Below are positions 35,101 through 46,738 of a stretch of DNA of 64,000 nucleotides, piece by piece (positions within the stretch are counted from its first letter, which is position 1; each line of letters starts with the position of its first letter). Source of the DNA: Zizania palustris. Its lineage: Eukaryota > Streptophyta > Magnoliopsida > Poales > Poaceae. Under the pieces are notes generated by a model. It saw only the letters and a program-made list of their open reading frames with translations, searched no databases and was not told where the DNA came from. Location: NCBI GenBank assembly GCA_019279435.1, contig JAAALK010000080.1, positions 86,836,328 to 86,900,327 on the forward strand. The letters are read 5' to 3'. The position numbers and the translations under genes were made by a program.

Positions 35101-36019
35101 AGTCCGCACTTGCCAAGGTTGTCAATGGATGGGAAGATGAAGTCATCGTCCGCCAACGACTCTCCAAGTCATTGCTCCGGTTTGGCCTATGGCCAGATGG
35201 GGCCTGGATCTCATTGGCCCCTTCCCAGTAGCAAAAGGAAATCTGAAATTTGCAGTGGTAGCAATTGAATATTTTTCCAAGTGGATTGAAGCAGAACCCC
35301 TCATAGCTATCATTTCGAATAATGTACAAAAATTCTTTTGGAAGAATGTCATATGCAAGTTCGGATTGCCTCGACAGCTCACAGTCAACAATGGGACATA
35401 GTTTGATGTGGAGCCCTTCAAGAAGTTTTGTGAAGACCTTGGCATACAAATATGTTTTGCAGCTGTGCGTCATCTTTAGTCTAACGGAGCTATCGAAAGG
35501 GCTAATGGTAATATTTTATCAGGGTTGAATTGAAGAATAGTAGGATTATCAAAGGGGTTGTCGACTGAAGAACTCCCGAAGATTTTATGGTCCATTTGGA
35601 CCACTCAAACGAGGTACACAGGCTTTACTCCTTTCAGATTATTATTCAGAGATGAAGCTATGACACCGACAGAGCTCAAAGGAGGATCTCTTCGCACCAC
35701 CGAACTTGAAATAGAAGGAGAAAGGCAAGCTTCACTAGATTTAACAGAAGAAACAAGGCTTCGGGCTGTTGCTAATTTGTCGAAATATCAACATCAAACG
35801 AAGACTTGGTATGACCCGAAGGTTAAGCTTAATGAACTTAAACCAGGTCATCTAGTTTTGCAAAGCATCATAGCTCCAGGGAAATTAGGAAATAAGTGGG
35901 AAGGTCCATACATCATTCTACGTTCAGGATGCCCTGGTTCTTTTAAGCTAGCTAATTTAGAAGGCGAAGAGTTAAAGCATGCCTGGCATGCAGAGCACCT
36001 AAAGAGATATTTTGCATAG
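32160..36019 (+). pseudogene. pol: pol of G1b: protease to integrase, degenerate
   Basis: Protease has VLVDGGSSADIIFV (about 32360). RT has KWHMCIDFTSLNKACPHDPYP and YMDD (33497-33508). RNase H runs to about 34280. The second RNase H runs from WTIYSNGDFQAS to NVQADTLAKAAAG (34330-34700). Integrase has CGSHLAPRAL, RWGLDLIGPFPV and the C-terminal NKWEGPYIIL, ending at RYFA before TAG 36017-36019. In the integrase core the second acidic site reads VNNGT, not VDNGT, so the catalytic triad is damaged as well as the frame (stops at 33735, 34865, 35042, 35400 and others). Confidence 0.9.
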
Positions 36020-36052
36020 GGGCTCCTTGTAATCATTTGTAAACACCTTCTG

Positions 36053-36062
36053 AATAAATAAA
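36053..36062 (+). terminator. Poly(A) signal-like AATAAATAAA after pol of G1b
   Basis: It lies 34 bases after the pol stop, at the position conserved in G1a and G1c. Confidence 0.45.
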
Positions 36063-36176
36063 GCTCATGGTTCAGATAATGCCTACTTCTCAAACACTTC
36101 ATACTTCTAGTGGACACACTAGAGGAACGGAGTTGGCTATGAGGGAAGTGTCATTAATTTGAAGCAATTTTACGGA

Positions 36177-36560
36177 CTTCGAACCACTGGTTCGAAGCTT
36201 CCGACGAGGTGGGAAAGTCACAAAAAACGGATTCCAAGCCACTAACTTGAAAGCATCCGTAAAAAGATTCCAAGGAGACCAAATGATGCGGATTCTAGGC
36301 TCCGTCTTGAAAGCCTTCGTAAAAAGAGTCCAAGGAGACCACTATGCGAATTCCAAACCACTGGTTTGATAGCATTCGCAAAAAGAGCCGAAGGAGGCCA
36401 AACAAAACAGACTTTGAGCTAATAGCTTAGAACGTCTGTAAAAAGAGTCCAAAGCGACCAATTTTATCAGATGCTAAGGTATCCGAAAAAAGAGTCCGAA
36501 GTGGCTACATTCAAACAAAGAGTACTAAGTTACCAGTTTTCAGACTCCGAGTTAATAGAG
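36177..36560. repeat. Degenerate tandem repeats in the G1b pol-antisense spacer
   Basis: Repeats of roughly 60 bp around the words GATTCCAAGCCACT, CGTAAAAAGAGTCCAAGGAGACCA are diverged copies of the sharper 61-bp array of G1c (52952-53194). No coding frame. Confidence 0.75.
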
Positions 36561-36766
36561 TCGAAGACATTTTTTGAGATCTTAGTCAATCTCAAAGTAG
36601 ATAGGGGCTCTGAGCCTCCAAAATTGTACTCCTAACTAATGTTACTTTCGTTGCGCGTAACCACCTTCGACCAAATTTCGAAGTTTCTTACACCCAAAGA
36701 GGGGCTAGGAAGTAGGGAGACATTTTTGAAACTTTAATGTTTATCATTCAAACAAATTACATTACA

Positions 36767-39473
36767 TCATGAAAAGTCTGTATCTATACCGAGAAGGAAA
36801 CGATGACCTCTTCGATTCCTAGAGCTACCGCTAAAACTAGAACGACTCATTCTGGAGCGAGGAGTTTTAATAACTTTACGTTTAACCCTTTTCCCTCCTT
36901 TTGAAGCTCGAAAATCCTTATGTTCCTGTTGAAGTTCAGCCCAGGTTCAAAGTCGCTCGGGGCTTCTTTCCCAGCTTCGAAGTTGTTCAGAACTCTTCTT
37001 TACTTGTTCTTCAGCAGTATCTTCTTGTTTGGACCATTCAATGTCTTCAAAAGATGAAGGTTCTAAGTTAACTTCTTTTTCCTCTTCTTTAATATAAGAT
37101 AATATATCTTTGTATATTTCGGGCGTAATTACACCGGAGCTTTCTCGAGGAATTGAAAATCGAGGGCGTTTGTGAGGTCTTAGAGTTTCAAAGGTAGCCC
37201 ATAGCAGGCGAAGCTCTTCGTTAACCTCTAGCACTTCGAGATCATCCAAAAAAGGTCGGAAAGCCTAAAAACATTTACAAATAAGTCTTTTCATTCATAA
37301 AGGATAAAAGCATAAATTTTTACATATTCGGGGCCCTAAGGAGAACTACACCTTCGGGTCCGGAGGGGGCTGACTGCTCGAAGCCTGTGACCGCGCTTGC
37401 TTTTGGCGAAGTCCTTCATCAATCCAACCTTTGATCGTTGATCGACTTTCGGCTCTCCAAGATGCTTGGAAGGCTTCCCAAGCTGCAGCCACGTCGGTAG
37501 AAGGGGTTAAGAGCCGGTCGTCGTCGAAGATAATAGGAGTCGCCTCTGAGTCTGGTGCTACTGATAGCCCTAAATCCTCGTAGTAGCGAAGCACTCCAAG
37601 AGAAGCTACTTGGCCGGAGATTTCTCCATACCGAATACCCGTCGTCTTCATAGTCTTCGCTGCTGCTTGGATCATCTCCAGTCTTCGCAGCAGAGGGACG
37701 TTGCCAGATGAAGGTAAAGTCCAAGAGGTGCCGAAGTACTCCAAGACGCCTCGAAGGTTGTCCATGGTCTCTAAGGCTACCTTCTCGCACTTCATCTTGT
37801 CTTCGGAAAAAATATTCCTTGACGAAGATAGCTCGTCTATCAAAGAAGATAGCCTAGCTGCCTCCGTAACCAAGGAGTTCTTCTGTCCAAGTAAATTATT
37901 GGCCTCCTCCATTAACTTCGCTTGCTCTTCTCGGAGCTTGACTAGCTCGGTCCCTGCGGTCACCTGCTCCATCCGTAGTTTTTCCACCTCGGCCCAAAGC
38001 ACAATATGTTCAGCTTCGAGCTTCAGATTGGTAGCCTCCAAACCAAGTCTAGCTTTCCTTTTTGCGGCTACCATTTCATCCAAGCTGGAGGTCCGAATCT
38101 CGGAGCTAACAAGACTCCCCTGGAGGGTCGTTATCTTCTCCTTGAGAAGATTACACTCTCGCTCGTTAGATACATCCGCAGCTCGGGTCAAGACTATTTG
38201 CTGCGAAGGAAGAAAAAAGCAATGTGAGTAAACTATTTACATGTTAAAACTAACTCTGTTCTTGCAGATACTTCGTACCTGGTAGGCTGCCCACTCCAAG
38301 GCCGCATCTAACTCCGACCCCTCAGCTTCCCCAAGGATAGACACCAAGTCGGTCTCCCCAACTTCGCGATTAGCTCGAGCTAGAGGCTCTAGCTGAGTCC
38401 GAAGCCCAGTCCTTCGCTCCAGAAAAGGAGCTAGAAGGGGGAGCCTTGACAAGGCAGTTTGATAATCTTCATTCGGAGAAGGGCCGGAGCGCAGCGCCGC
38501 ATCCCCGGAGACCTCTGTGGATTGGCCCCCTTTCGTGGACCTTTGTAGATTCTGACGGGGTTAATCCAGAAGTCAGAGCAGGCAAAGGATCCATTTTTCC
38601 TTTACCTTTTCTAGGCCCCATTTTCATAGCCTCCTCCAGAATTGACTTCGGAGATGTCGAAGTTTCAAGCGCAGTCTTCACGGCAGGAGACATCTCCATT
38701 GGGGTTGATCCTGTAAAACCAAAGGTATTATATATTGCATAAATTTTGTAGGACATGAAAAGAAAGGAAAAGTACTCAACTAAGGCTTACCTTCGACATT
38801 CTGTCGTCGGATGAGTATCGGACTGCTCGGAGGCTCGAATGCCTCTACGAAGTCTTCCTCAGATTCGGAGTTGGGGACCGAAGGATTAGCTGGTGAAATA
38901 TCTCCAAGAACAGCAGTTATCACTTCGTCCGGAGCCGAAGTTTGATCATTTGTTGCCTCGACTCCGCCTTCTTCTGCAGCAAGGACCTCTTGGACAAACG
39001 GGACCTTCGAAGACCTCCGCCCTTCTTTCGCAACCTTCGGCTCACATTGCCCATTCGAAGATCGCGAGACGCGCTATGGTGTTCGGAGACAGTTGAGGAA
39101 GAGTGACATGGAAAAGCTCCAACACCTCGGACAAGAAGTCTACCGTAGGAAGCCCTAACCCAGCCTCAAAGAATGCTTCGAAAACAACCACCTCTCCGGC
39201 TCGAGGTGAGGGGATTGCTTCCTGGCCAGGTTGACGAATCTTAACTCCCGGGCTAACTTTCCCCGCAATCACTGCTACGATGGTCTTCTTCTTGCAGGTC
39301 GATGGCCCCAAGTTGTAGGACTGATCCGGGTACTTGGAAGATGATTGGAGGAGGTCATGGGGGGCAGCTTGTTGGGGATTCCCCGCATGTGCCGCCGCTT
39401 CTGCCACCGCCATGGCTTGCTGCCTAGCCAAGGTTGAAGCTGCTACGGGCGCTTTGTGGCTAGTCTTCGCCAT
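36767..39473 (-). pseudogene. Antisense five-exon gene of G1b, internally deleted
   Basis: The start MAKTSHKAP at 39473 is followed by the core (GEVVVFEAFFEAGLGLP, ITLPQLSPN-like, ARLAIFEWAM), then a TGA at 39042. A deletion then fuses exon 1 to the end of exon 2 (RQNVEG at 38791). Introns with GT-AG borders are 38790-38711, 38278-38201 and 37351-37265, at the same places as in G1c. The exon 4 product (37352-38200) is a long coiled coil (Leu/Glu/Ala heptads). The last exon starts 37264 (RPFLDDLEVLEVNEELRLLW) and reaches RFLLGIDTDFS at 36767, with one stop at 36947. The function is unknown. Confidence 0.85.
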
Positions 39474-39571
39474 TGAACAGAGTGGAAAGTTTGGAACTAG
39501 AGTTCTAGAAGCTAGAAGAAGGATTGCGTGAGAGCAATGGGTAAAGTATCTCGAACGTCCCTTTGCCCCTC

Positions 39572-39579
39572 TATTTATA
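39572..39579 (-). promoter_or_regulatory. TATA box of the G1b antisense gene
   Basis: The minus strand reads TATAAATA about 100 bp before the ATG at 39473, outside the LTR. Confidence 0.65.
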
Positions 39580-39849
39580 GACTGAACTCGCAGATTCTTA
39601 CTGTTCATACTCGTTGTTCCGTCTTCTGTACCGTTATCGTTTCCAAAAACAAAGCAACGTTATAACTTCTTCTGAAAGAAAAGGATAACGGCTATTTTTG
39701 TTAGTCTAACAGTCTTTTCAGCTTCGTAAAAATTGTCTTTTCAGTTATAAGACAAAGACAATTTACTAGACCGTAGTTCAAGTATTAACTCCGGTCTAGT
39801 GCATGATCAAGCTCGAAGAATCCATACAGGCTTCTGTTCGGAGTATGAC

Positions 39850-40125
39850 TTTGAAGGTTAAATCTTTAGAGAGCTTATCTGCCAGCGAGGATGGAAGACT
39901 TATCTTCTTTCTAATTAGATTAGTCTTTTCCTTAAGATGTTTACCTATAAATACCCCCCTTCTCACCCTGTAATGATCATCGAATACTTACCTATTCAAT
40001 ACACAACATCGAACCACTTCGAGCTATTATCCAATTCGGAGGCTTAAAATAGTCTGCTTCACAAACTCTTCGTTTGTTAGTTCTTAATCTTCAAGAACCT
40101 ATTAGCGTAATCTTTTACGCCAACA
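39850..40125 (+). repeat. 3' LTR of G1b, truncated and internally deleted
   Basis: The 5' limit is approximate. LTR similarity starts around TTCGGAGTATGACTTTGAAGG, and the segment between two GTCTTTT repeats (39928 region) is deleted. The polypurine tract and LTR start are missing. The end CCAACA is intact at 40125. Confidence 0.75.
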
Positions 40126-40400
40126 AGAGCCGAAGATGGCTAGCCTACGGATTCCAGGCTCCGACTTGTTAGGATCCGTAGAAGAGTCTAAGGACTTTAA
40201 AAGAACAGATTTTTGGCCTACAGGTTCGAAGCATCTGTAAAAGAGCTGAAGGTGGCCAGCCTATGGATTCCCGGCTCCGGCTTGTTAGGATCCGTAGAAG
40301 AGTCTAAGGACTTTAAAAGAACAGATTTCCGGCCTTCGGGTTCGAAACATCTGTAAAAGAGTCGAAGGTTACCAAGCAATAAGGTTTCAAGGCTCCGGCC
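40126..40400. repeat. Tandem repeats in the resumed G1a spacer
   Basis: About two copies of a roughly 120-bp unit (GATTCCAGGCTCCGACTTGTTAGG.. / GATTCCCGGCTCCGGCTTGTTAGG..) start near 40140 and 40264. This marks the return to G1a, between its pol and its antisense gene. 40400-40697 is further unassigned spacer. Confidence 0.75.
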
Positions 40401-40697
40401 CGATGAAACACTTAAAGTCCTAAGCAACTACTATTGGAGCCTACAAGTGTAAACTTAGCTCCGAAACTCATAAACATCATAATACGAACGTACAGTTCGA
40501 AGAACTTTACGAAAGAGTGAGGTATGATTACCAAGTGTTGTGCGAAGCATCAGATTGTTATATCAATCATTGTGTCTGATGGACCCTATCGCAACGCGTA
40601 CGGTCCCCCACCCAAAAGGAGGGGCAGGGGAGTAAGGAACAAACAAGAGATGCTTCCAAAACAAATTATATAAATTGGATTATCATATTGTATTACA

Positions 40698-43600
40698 TCA
40701 AGAGAAATTTTGGTCTAAGACTAGATAAAAGCGGAGACCGCTCCGACCTCTAGAGCTATTTCTAGGACCACTTCGGTCTTTGAAGCCCGGAGTCTTCAAA
40801 ACATTCCTCTTGGTCTGAGTGCTTTTCTTCTTCGAAGCTCGCAGTTTTTTCTGCTGCTCTTGAAGTTCAGCCTAGGATAGAAGTCTTTCGGAGCTAGCCT
40901 CCGCCGGGTCTTCATCTTGGTACTCCGAGTCAGACCAATCTACGTATTCGGAGGACGAAGATGTCACTTCCTTATCCTCTTCTTTAATATAAGCTAAGAC
41001 TTCACGATGGACTTCGGGTGCTATTTCCCCTTGATCTCCTCGAGGAACAGAGAAGCGTGAGCGTCGATAGGGCCTTAAGCCTTCAAGGAAAGCCCACTGC
41101 TGGCGGAGCCCTTCGCTAGGCTCCAATACTTCGAGGTAGAGTTCCAAAGTGCATGGCAAAACCTAAGAATAAACATCCAAACAAAGACTCCTCATTTATA
41201 AACTTTTCATTCATTAATATAAGGGGATTTACAAGATTTATTGTACATGCTTAAGCGCCCTATAAAGCTAAACCTGTTGGTCGGTAGGCAAAGTAGGCAG
41301 GGTCGGAGCCGGTGAAGTCGAGAGCGGAGGCTTCGTCTGAGCTTGCTTCTGCATGCGAGCCTCATCGATCCAATTTTGGTTGTAGCTTTGTGGTCCGTTT
41401 TCCAGATTGCCCGAAAAGCTTCACAAGCATAGGCTACATCCAAAGAAGGACACAACAAGTCTTCATCGATGAAGCCGGCAGGCGTTGAACCCCCCACCGG
41501 AGCAACATAAATCCTAAGGGCTTTGACTTGACGAAGGACTCCGATTCTGGCTACCTGCCCGGAGATCTCTCCGTAGCAAATCCCGGAGCCCATCATCAAC
41601 TTCGTCGCCGCTTGGATCATCTTCAGCTTCCGTTTGAGGGGCTCGCTAGCCGTCGCTAAAGACAAAGGGCACATCATGCCAAAATATTCCAGGGTACCCT
41701 AGAGGGTGTCCATGGTCTGCTCCGCAATGGCGGCATGCTTCGTTTTCGCCGCCTCCAGCTCAGAAGCAGCAACAGATACTTTGGCTATTCTTGACAATAG
41801 AGTGCTCTTCTGGGCTAGTGCTTGTTGGACTGAGTCTTGGAGCTCCACAAGTTGCGTGCTAGAATCTATTGCTGCTTGCTAGAGCTTCTCGACCTCCGCT
41901 CTAAGCACCACACACTCGACCTCGGTCTCTTGGACCGAAGCCTTGAGTGCAGTGTTTTTCTGCTGCTCGGCCCGGAGTGCTTCATCGGTGATAGCCCTAG
42001 CCCTCTGCTCCTCGAGGAGCTCCTCCTCCAGTTGTAGTGTTTTGCCCTCAGAGCTTTTGAGGTCGGACTGGAGGGTAGTAACCTTCCTTTTGAGCCGATT
42101 AGTTTTGAGCTCATTGGAAGTCGCTGCCGCTCTAGCAAGGACGAATTGCTGCAAAAAAGCAAAGTAAGTACCAAGTAATTTCATTTATTAATTGAATACA
42201 CTTGCTGTATATTGCATACCTGAAGGACAGCCCTTTCGAGGGCCAAATCGAGCTCCGGTGCTCTGGCTTCGCTCAAAACGGAGACCAGTTCGGAGCTCGC
42301 GACCTCTTGGCCTTTGTCCGCCAATGATTCCAGAAGCGTTCAGAGCCCTGTCCATTGCTCCAAGAACTGAGCCAACAGAGGAAGCCAGGACAGGGCCCGA
42401 CGATCATCTACCGCAGCCTCCTCCTCCGAGTTGCTCGCCAAAGTTTCATTCGAGGAGGGCGTCTCCATCAAGGCAGGGAGGGGGCCGAAGCTTGTCATAC
42501 TCTTGCCCCTCCTTGGCACAAAAGTTGGAGCTGGTACTTTGGCTGGAGTAGATCCTGCTTCAACCGTTGCCCTCTCAGGTCGGAATTACTTCACCCGAGA
42601 CAGCTCCGGTCATCGGAACCACTACATTAGCCGGAGCTTCAACTCCAAGTGAAGTCGAAGCTCCATCGGTGGTCAGAGTCATGCCGCTCCTCGATGCACC
42701 TACAAAAATTAAGGTATCTAGTGAATATTTGTGTATAATAATTATTGCAGGAATTTCAAAGGCAAAAGCTTCGAGGTATACCTTCGTCCATGCCTTGGGG
42801 GAGAATTATGGGGTCCTCCAGGACTTCGTACATTCGTAGATATTCTTTGAGGTCATCCCCCGAAGTCTGCTCCGATGCAGTTGCTATAGATGTCCCATTC
42901 TCTATCACTATTACCCCGGCCACTGGTGAGTTAGGAATTGCTAACTCAAGTTCTGAGCCGGCTATGACAGGCTCGGAGGAATGTGTTGTATCAGCTACCA
43001 CAGCTTCCCGGAGGGGGTCTCCGGCTACACCAGGGGACTCGTCCTCACTATCTTCCAAAAAATAGTTTTCGAGGGCCTTCCCCATCTGGACATTGGAGTC
43101 TTTTTCTTTTGAGCCCTCCGAAGAGGAGTTCTAAATGTCCAGAGAGGAAGGCGAAGACACTGGAGATGGTTGAGGAGGAGGCTTCGTCGTCTTCTTCCCC
43201 TTCTTGACTGGGGTTTTGGTGGCCTTCTTTGAGGGCTCGGCGGTGGCTTTCCTCTTCCAAGGGGCCACTCAGGTTGAGCCGAAGTCTGGTAGAGGGGGAG
43301 GCTCCATCCCAAGAGCACTCCACACCCTGTTGAAGAGCTCCCAGCTTCCCACCAACTCCACCCTTCATTGTTTCTCCACCACCGTAGGGGCTCCGAGCAC
43401 CCGCTCGGGGGCTCTTGTGTTCTGCTCCGGAGCTAGCGCCAAAGGAGATGCTGAAAAGAGGTAGCATTCCATTAAGTATGTTATCTATTTTCTAAGGTGT
43501 TAATGCAGAAAATGCGAAGATTTACCTAGGATTCGAAGCTCCCCCTCCGAAGTGTTTGAAACGCAATTGGCCAATCGGCTCGGAGAGGCAGGATCCGGAG

Positions 43601-44233
43601 GGCGATGAATTCCTCCGCCAGATACCGCATGCTCATACGGCTGGATATTCAAGAAAGCAACCCAAGCCACGTTGAAAGAAAGCTTGGGTTCGGAGTAACT
43701 TCAGCCTCCTTCCAGTACCAGATTTCTTGAAGAGGCCTAGCGAGGCTGGCAGGAGGCTTCATGAGTGGCGGCGAAGACCTCCGATCTCCCTTCGCATCCT
43801 TCCACCCGAAGGGCCCATTCGAAGATGGACAATCTTGCTATGGCGTTGGGGGACAACTGCGGCAAGGTAATATGGAACATGTCTAGTACCTCTGATAGGA
43901 AATTAATCGCAGGAAGTCCTACTCCAACTTCGAAGAAAGCCTCGAAGACTACCACTTCCCCGCTCCACGGCTTCAGGGTCGACTTTGTTCCTAGGACTTG
44001 AGTCCTCATTCCGGGGCCCATCTTCCCGTTCACCGCCTCCTTGATGGAGTCCGCCGTGCTCGTCGATTGTCCGAGAAAGAAGCTCTATGGCATTGGCCAA
44101 GAGCTCCTGAGGATTCTTTGGCCAAGAACTCCCCGGAGCTCCCACCATGGACGCCGCTGCTGATGCCACCCACGCCTGCCTCTATGCTAGAGTTCCCATC
44201 GTGGCCGGCACAGTTGCGTTGGTCCTCGCCATG
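40698..44233 (-). pseudogene. Antisense five-exon gene of G1a
   Basis: The start MARTNATVPATMG at 44233 is followed by a TAG after 16 codons, then the core (GEVVVFEAFFEVGVGLPAINF, ITLPQLSPNAIARLSIFEWAL). Four GT-AG introns are visible: 43525-43451, 42781-42700, 42219-42149 and 41273-41163. Exon 2 is acidic and Ser-rich, exon 4 is a coiled coil, and exon 5 has the EVLEPSEGLRQQW segment and ends RFYLVLDQNFS at 40698. Other stops occur (43737, 40872). The architecture equals that of the G1c gene although the LTRs have diverged by about 6%. The function is unknown. Confidence 0.83.
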
Positions 44234-44331
44234 GTTTGGTTGCTCAAAATATTGGGGAAAATTAGGAGGTTGAAGAAAGGAAGCTTAAGAAGCCAAGCTC
44301 TGTAAATAATTTCGATGGGCTTTGGCCCTAC

Positions 44332-44338
44332 TTTTATA
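44332..44338 (-). promoter_or_regulatory. TATA box of the G1a antisense gene
   Basis: The minus strand reads TATAAAA about 100 bp before the ATG at 44233. Confidence 0.6.
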
Positions 44339-44721
44339 GCCTTTCTGCTAGTTATTGTGCTTAGAACATGCGTTCACATTGCAGGTTCGACTTCTATCAC
44401 TGATAGGTGGGACCAGGAAGTAAAAAGGTGTGAACCCGCGGTAAAGTTTTGATCGTTACTTTTTCTAGGAGCCTAACGGCTACTTGAAGGGTAACAGCTC
44501 AAAATTAATGGCTCTTCATGATGTTTCACCTCCGCAATGGTTCATTTCCCTGCGAAGCGTTCTCACAGGAGTCCCAGTTCGAAGCTTTCATCGTACATAC
44601 TTTGATGTCAAAGACACTTCGAATAGCTGTAATACCTTCAAATTTTTCTAAGTCCCTGAATATGAAAATAATTCTTGCGTATACTGATCTCCTGCTACAC
44701 AGGTTAAATTGGAGAAGCGTA

Positions 44722-44734
44722 TTCGAGGGGCTAC
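44722..44734 (+). other. Polypurine tract of G1a
   Basis: CGAGGGGCTAC sits directly before the 3' LTR, the same border as in G1c, G1d and N1. Confidence 0.8.
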
Positions 44735-45228
44735 TGTTGGGGGGAAATACTTCATCCCCAGGGCTTTTAAGATCAACAGGCAAAGAATATTTATCAGCAT
44801 CAAAACAGAAGTTCATCTCCAAGTTGATGAAGTTTCTGAGCTGAAGGGTACTTCGAAGCATCGATTCGAAGGTATCCTCCAAAGGCTCTGACGCTACAGT
44901 GGAAAATAGCAAGACTGACGAGACGTCTGCCTTATTTATCCTCTTCGGCTAGATTTTACTATTTTAGCCCTATTCGGGGTATCGAATAGTTTCCACTATG
45001 CCGGTTGTAACTGAGGGGTAAAAAGTTCTTTTCCTTAGAGTTTTTACATATAAATACCCCCCTTCTCACCATGTAATAGGCGTCGAATATTCAGATATTA
45101 AATACACAACTTTGAACTACTTCGAGCTATTATCTGATTTGGAGGCTTGAGATAGTTCGCTTCACAAACTCATTGTTTGTTAGTTCTTAATCTTAGAGAA
45201 CCTATTAGCGTAATCTTTTACGCCAACA
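44735..45228 (+). repeat. 3' LTR of G1a (494 bp)
   Basis: It has the same length and ends as 5043-5536, with about 31 differences. It is followed by GTCCT, the second target duplication. Confidence 0.94.
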
Positions 45229-45233
45229 GTCCT
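45229..45233. repeat. Target site duplication of G1a, right (GTCCT)
   Basis: Matches 5038-5042; the S1 LTR continues at 45234. Confidence 0.93.
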
Positions 45234-46604
45234 CAAGAGTGAGGCAAGGCTGATAAGTGTGCTCTGGATGGAGGCAAGGCTCTTCGGGAGTGTGCTCTAG
45301 GTAGAGATACTACGAAGGAGTGCTTATGGAGATGCTTCATGCGGAAGCCTTGGACGAAGGAGGTACTTCGAAAGGTGGTGAGAGAAACCCTCTAGAGAGA
45401 GGTAGTTCGAAGGTGAGGCTTTGAAGTCAGGATGTATTGATGTGCTTCGACCATGATGGCTCCGGTACACAGACGGGTGGCATTCGGGCTAAGTGAAGCT
45501 GTGAAGCTATGGTGATCCACTTCGGAGGTGGTGGTGCAAAGGCACTAAAGGTTTTGATGGCTTCGGCTCAAAACTGTCACTCTGTATGGAGAAAGACTTT
45601 GGACGTAGCAAAGAACCTTTGGGTTCAAAACCTAATAACAAAGTCACTCAGGCACTTTACGGTGCAAAGGGGCTCCGAAGATTCTAGTCTACAAAGCTAA
45701 CACAAAAGGAGCTTTCAATAAAGTAGACTACCTGTTGTACCCCCATGGCTGCCTATGGTAGAAAACATGTAAAACCTAGTGGTATTGTAGTCACTTCGCA
45801 TGTCTGAGTTGTCCTATAAAAGGAGATGAAGGCTAAGGTCTAGGGGAACACTATTGCCTATGTTTAGAACCTTATGTACTCATTGTATCCTAGGATCAGA
45901 AGCCACAAACTTGTACTCAGATTTGTGAGCTTTTTGTGTTCCTTGTTCTTGCAATGAAATTTCTATTATGTTTTTGATTCATTGATTGCATGAACTTGTA
46001 TCTGTGTTCTTCGTATTGCTTGTGTTGAGTCTCAGTAGTGCACTTCGTTCTGTGCAAACCAGAGTTTTTCCCTGAGTTTTTGCTAACGAAGGTTGTACTG
46101 GTTTCTTGCATGTGAAGACAGTTTTTGAGAGATTTTGGAGTAGCTTCATTCTGTGTGTATGGAGGTATATCCTCAAGATTTCACTAGGAAAGTATTGCTC
46201 TCCATACGAAGCCTACAATTTTTATTGTGTCATTTTTCCTAAGTCTCATTAGGTGTCTGTTCCATTTGTGGAGCATAGTACCAGTTACTAGTGCTAAGAA
46301 TGGGAACGAAATCCTTCAAAGGAATTCTCTTTGAAGTGAAGTGCTGTTGTGCGGAGTCTGACTCCAAGCACCATCGTGTGCGGAGCCTACTCTTGCGAAG
46401 TCCTGCTTCAAGCATTTTGGGTGTCCGGGTGTGAGTGAAGTCTTCTGAACTTCAAACGTTTCCCCTGTGTGAAGCCTGTGTTTGGAGTGTAATCAATGCC
46501 TCCGAACCAGACACTCCAAAGGGTGTGTTTGAAGTTTTTTTTCAGAAGAAGAATTTTTAAAGCTACCATTCACCCCCCCCTCTGGTCGCCTTTTCGGTCC
46601 AACA
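45234..46604 (+). repeat. 3' LTR of copia S1, right part
   Basis: The LTR continues to CACCCCCCCCTCTGGTCGCC..TCCAACA. TATAAAA at 45815-45821 is its TATA box, so U3 lies mostly before and R/U5 after it. The end matches the start of the S2 LTR on the other strand (59164) and the end of the solo LTR at 30168. Confidence 0.9.
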
Positions 46605-46733
46605 GAGATGGCATTTGGACGCCCCGAGCCCGAAGCCTTCTTTTGGAGTATGTACAATGGGAACTCGGGCTCCAAACCCCTTCGCCTAACTCCTCGATAG
46701 TTTGGAGTATGACGGAGCAAATAACAAGATTGG

Positions 46734-46738
46734 CCTGT
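46734..46738. repeat. Target site duplication of G1c, left (CCTGT)
   Basis: CCTGT precedes the 5' LTR and is repeated at 58219-58223 after the 3' LTR. Confidence 0.93.

Larger units (their letters stand above)
30327..40125 (+). mobile_element. Ty3/gypsy Tat-type element G1b, both LTRs truncated
   Basis: The order is 5' LTR remnant, primer binding site, gag, pol, spacer repeats, antisense gene, 3' LTR remnant ending CCAACA at 40125. Directly after it the G1a spacer resumes, so G1b is inserted in G1a. The 5' LTR start is deleted and joined to G2b. The coding regions carry many stops. Confidence 0.9.
5043..45228 (+). mobile_element. Full-length Ty3/gypsy Tat-type element G1a, 40 kb with nested inserts
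   Basis: Own pieces are 5043-7209 (5' LTR, gag), about 14200-18198 (pol) and 40126-45228 (spacer, antisense gene, 3' LTR), about 11.3 kb in all. This is close to the 11.5 kb of G1c. Both LTRs are 494 bp and differ at roughly 31 positions (about 6%), so it is much older than G1c. Inserts are N1 in gag-pol, and G2b (with its solo LTR) plus G1b in the spacer after pol. About 100 bp of spacer seems lost between the last two, compared with G1c. Confidence 0.92.
2605..46604 (+). mobile_element. Ty1/copia Sirevirus-like element S1, 3' part, split by nested insertions
   Basis: Visible pieces are the end of the reverse transcriptase/RNase H region (2605-3321), a non-coding 3' region with repeated polypurine tracts (3322-4479) and a 3' LTR (4480-5042 continued at 45234-46604). 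G2a cuts it on the left and the 40-kb G1a cuts the LTR. The right boundary is CCAACA at 46604, followed by GAGAT as the probable target duplication. The host sequence beyond is the 3' end of G1d. It is the same family as S2 at 59164-64000. Confidence 0.88.
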
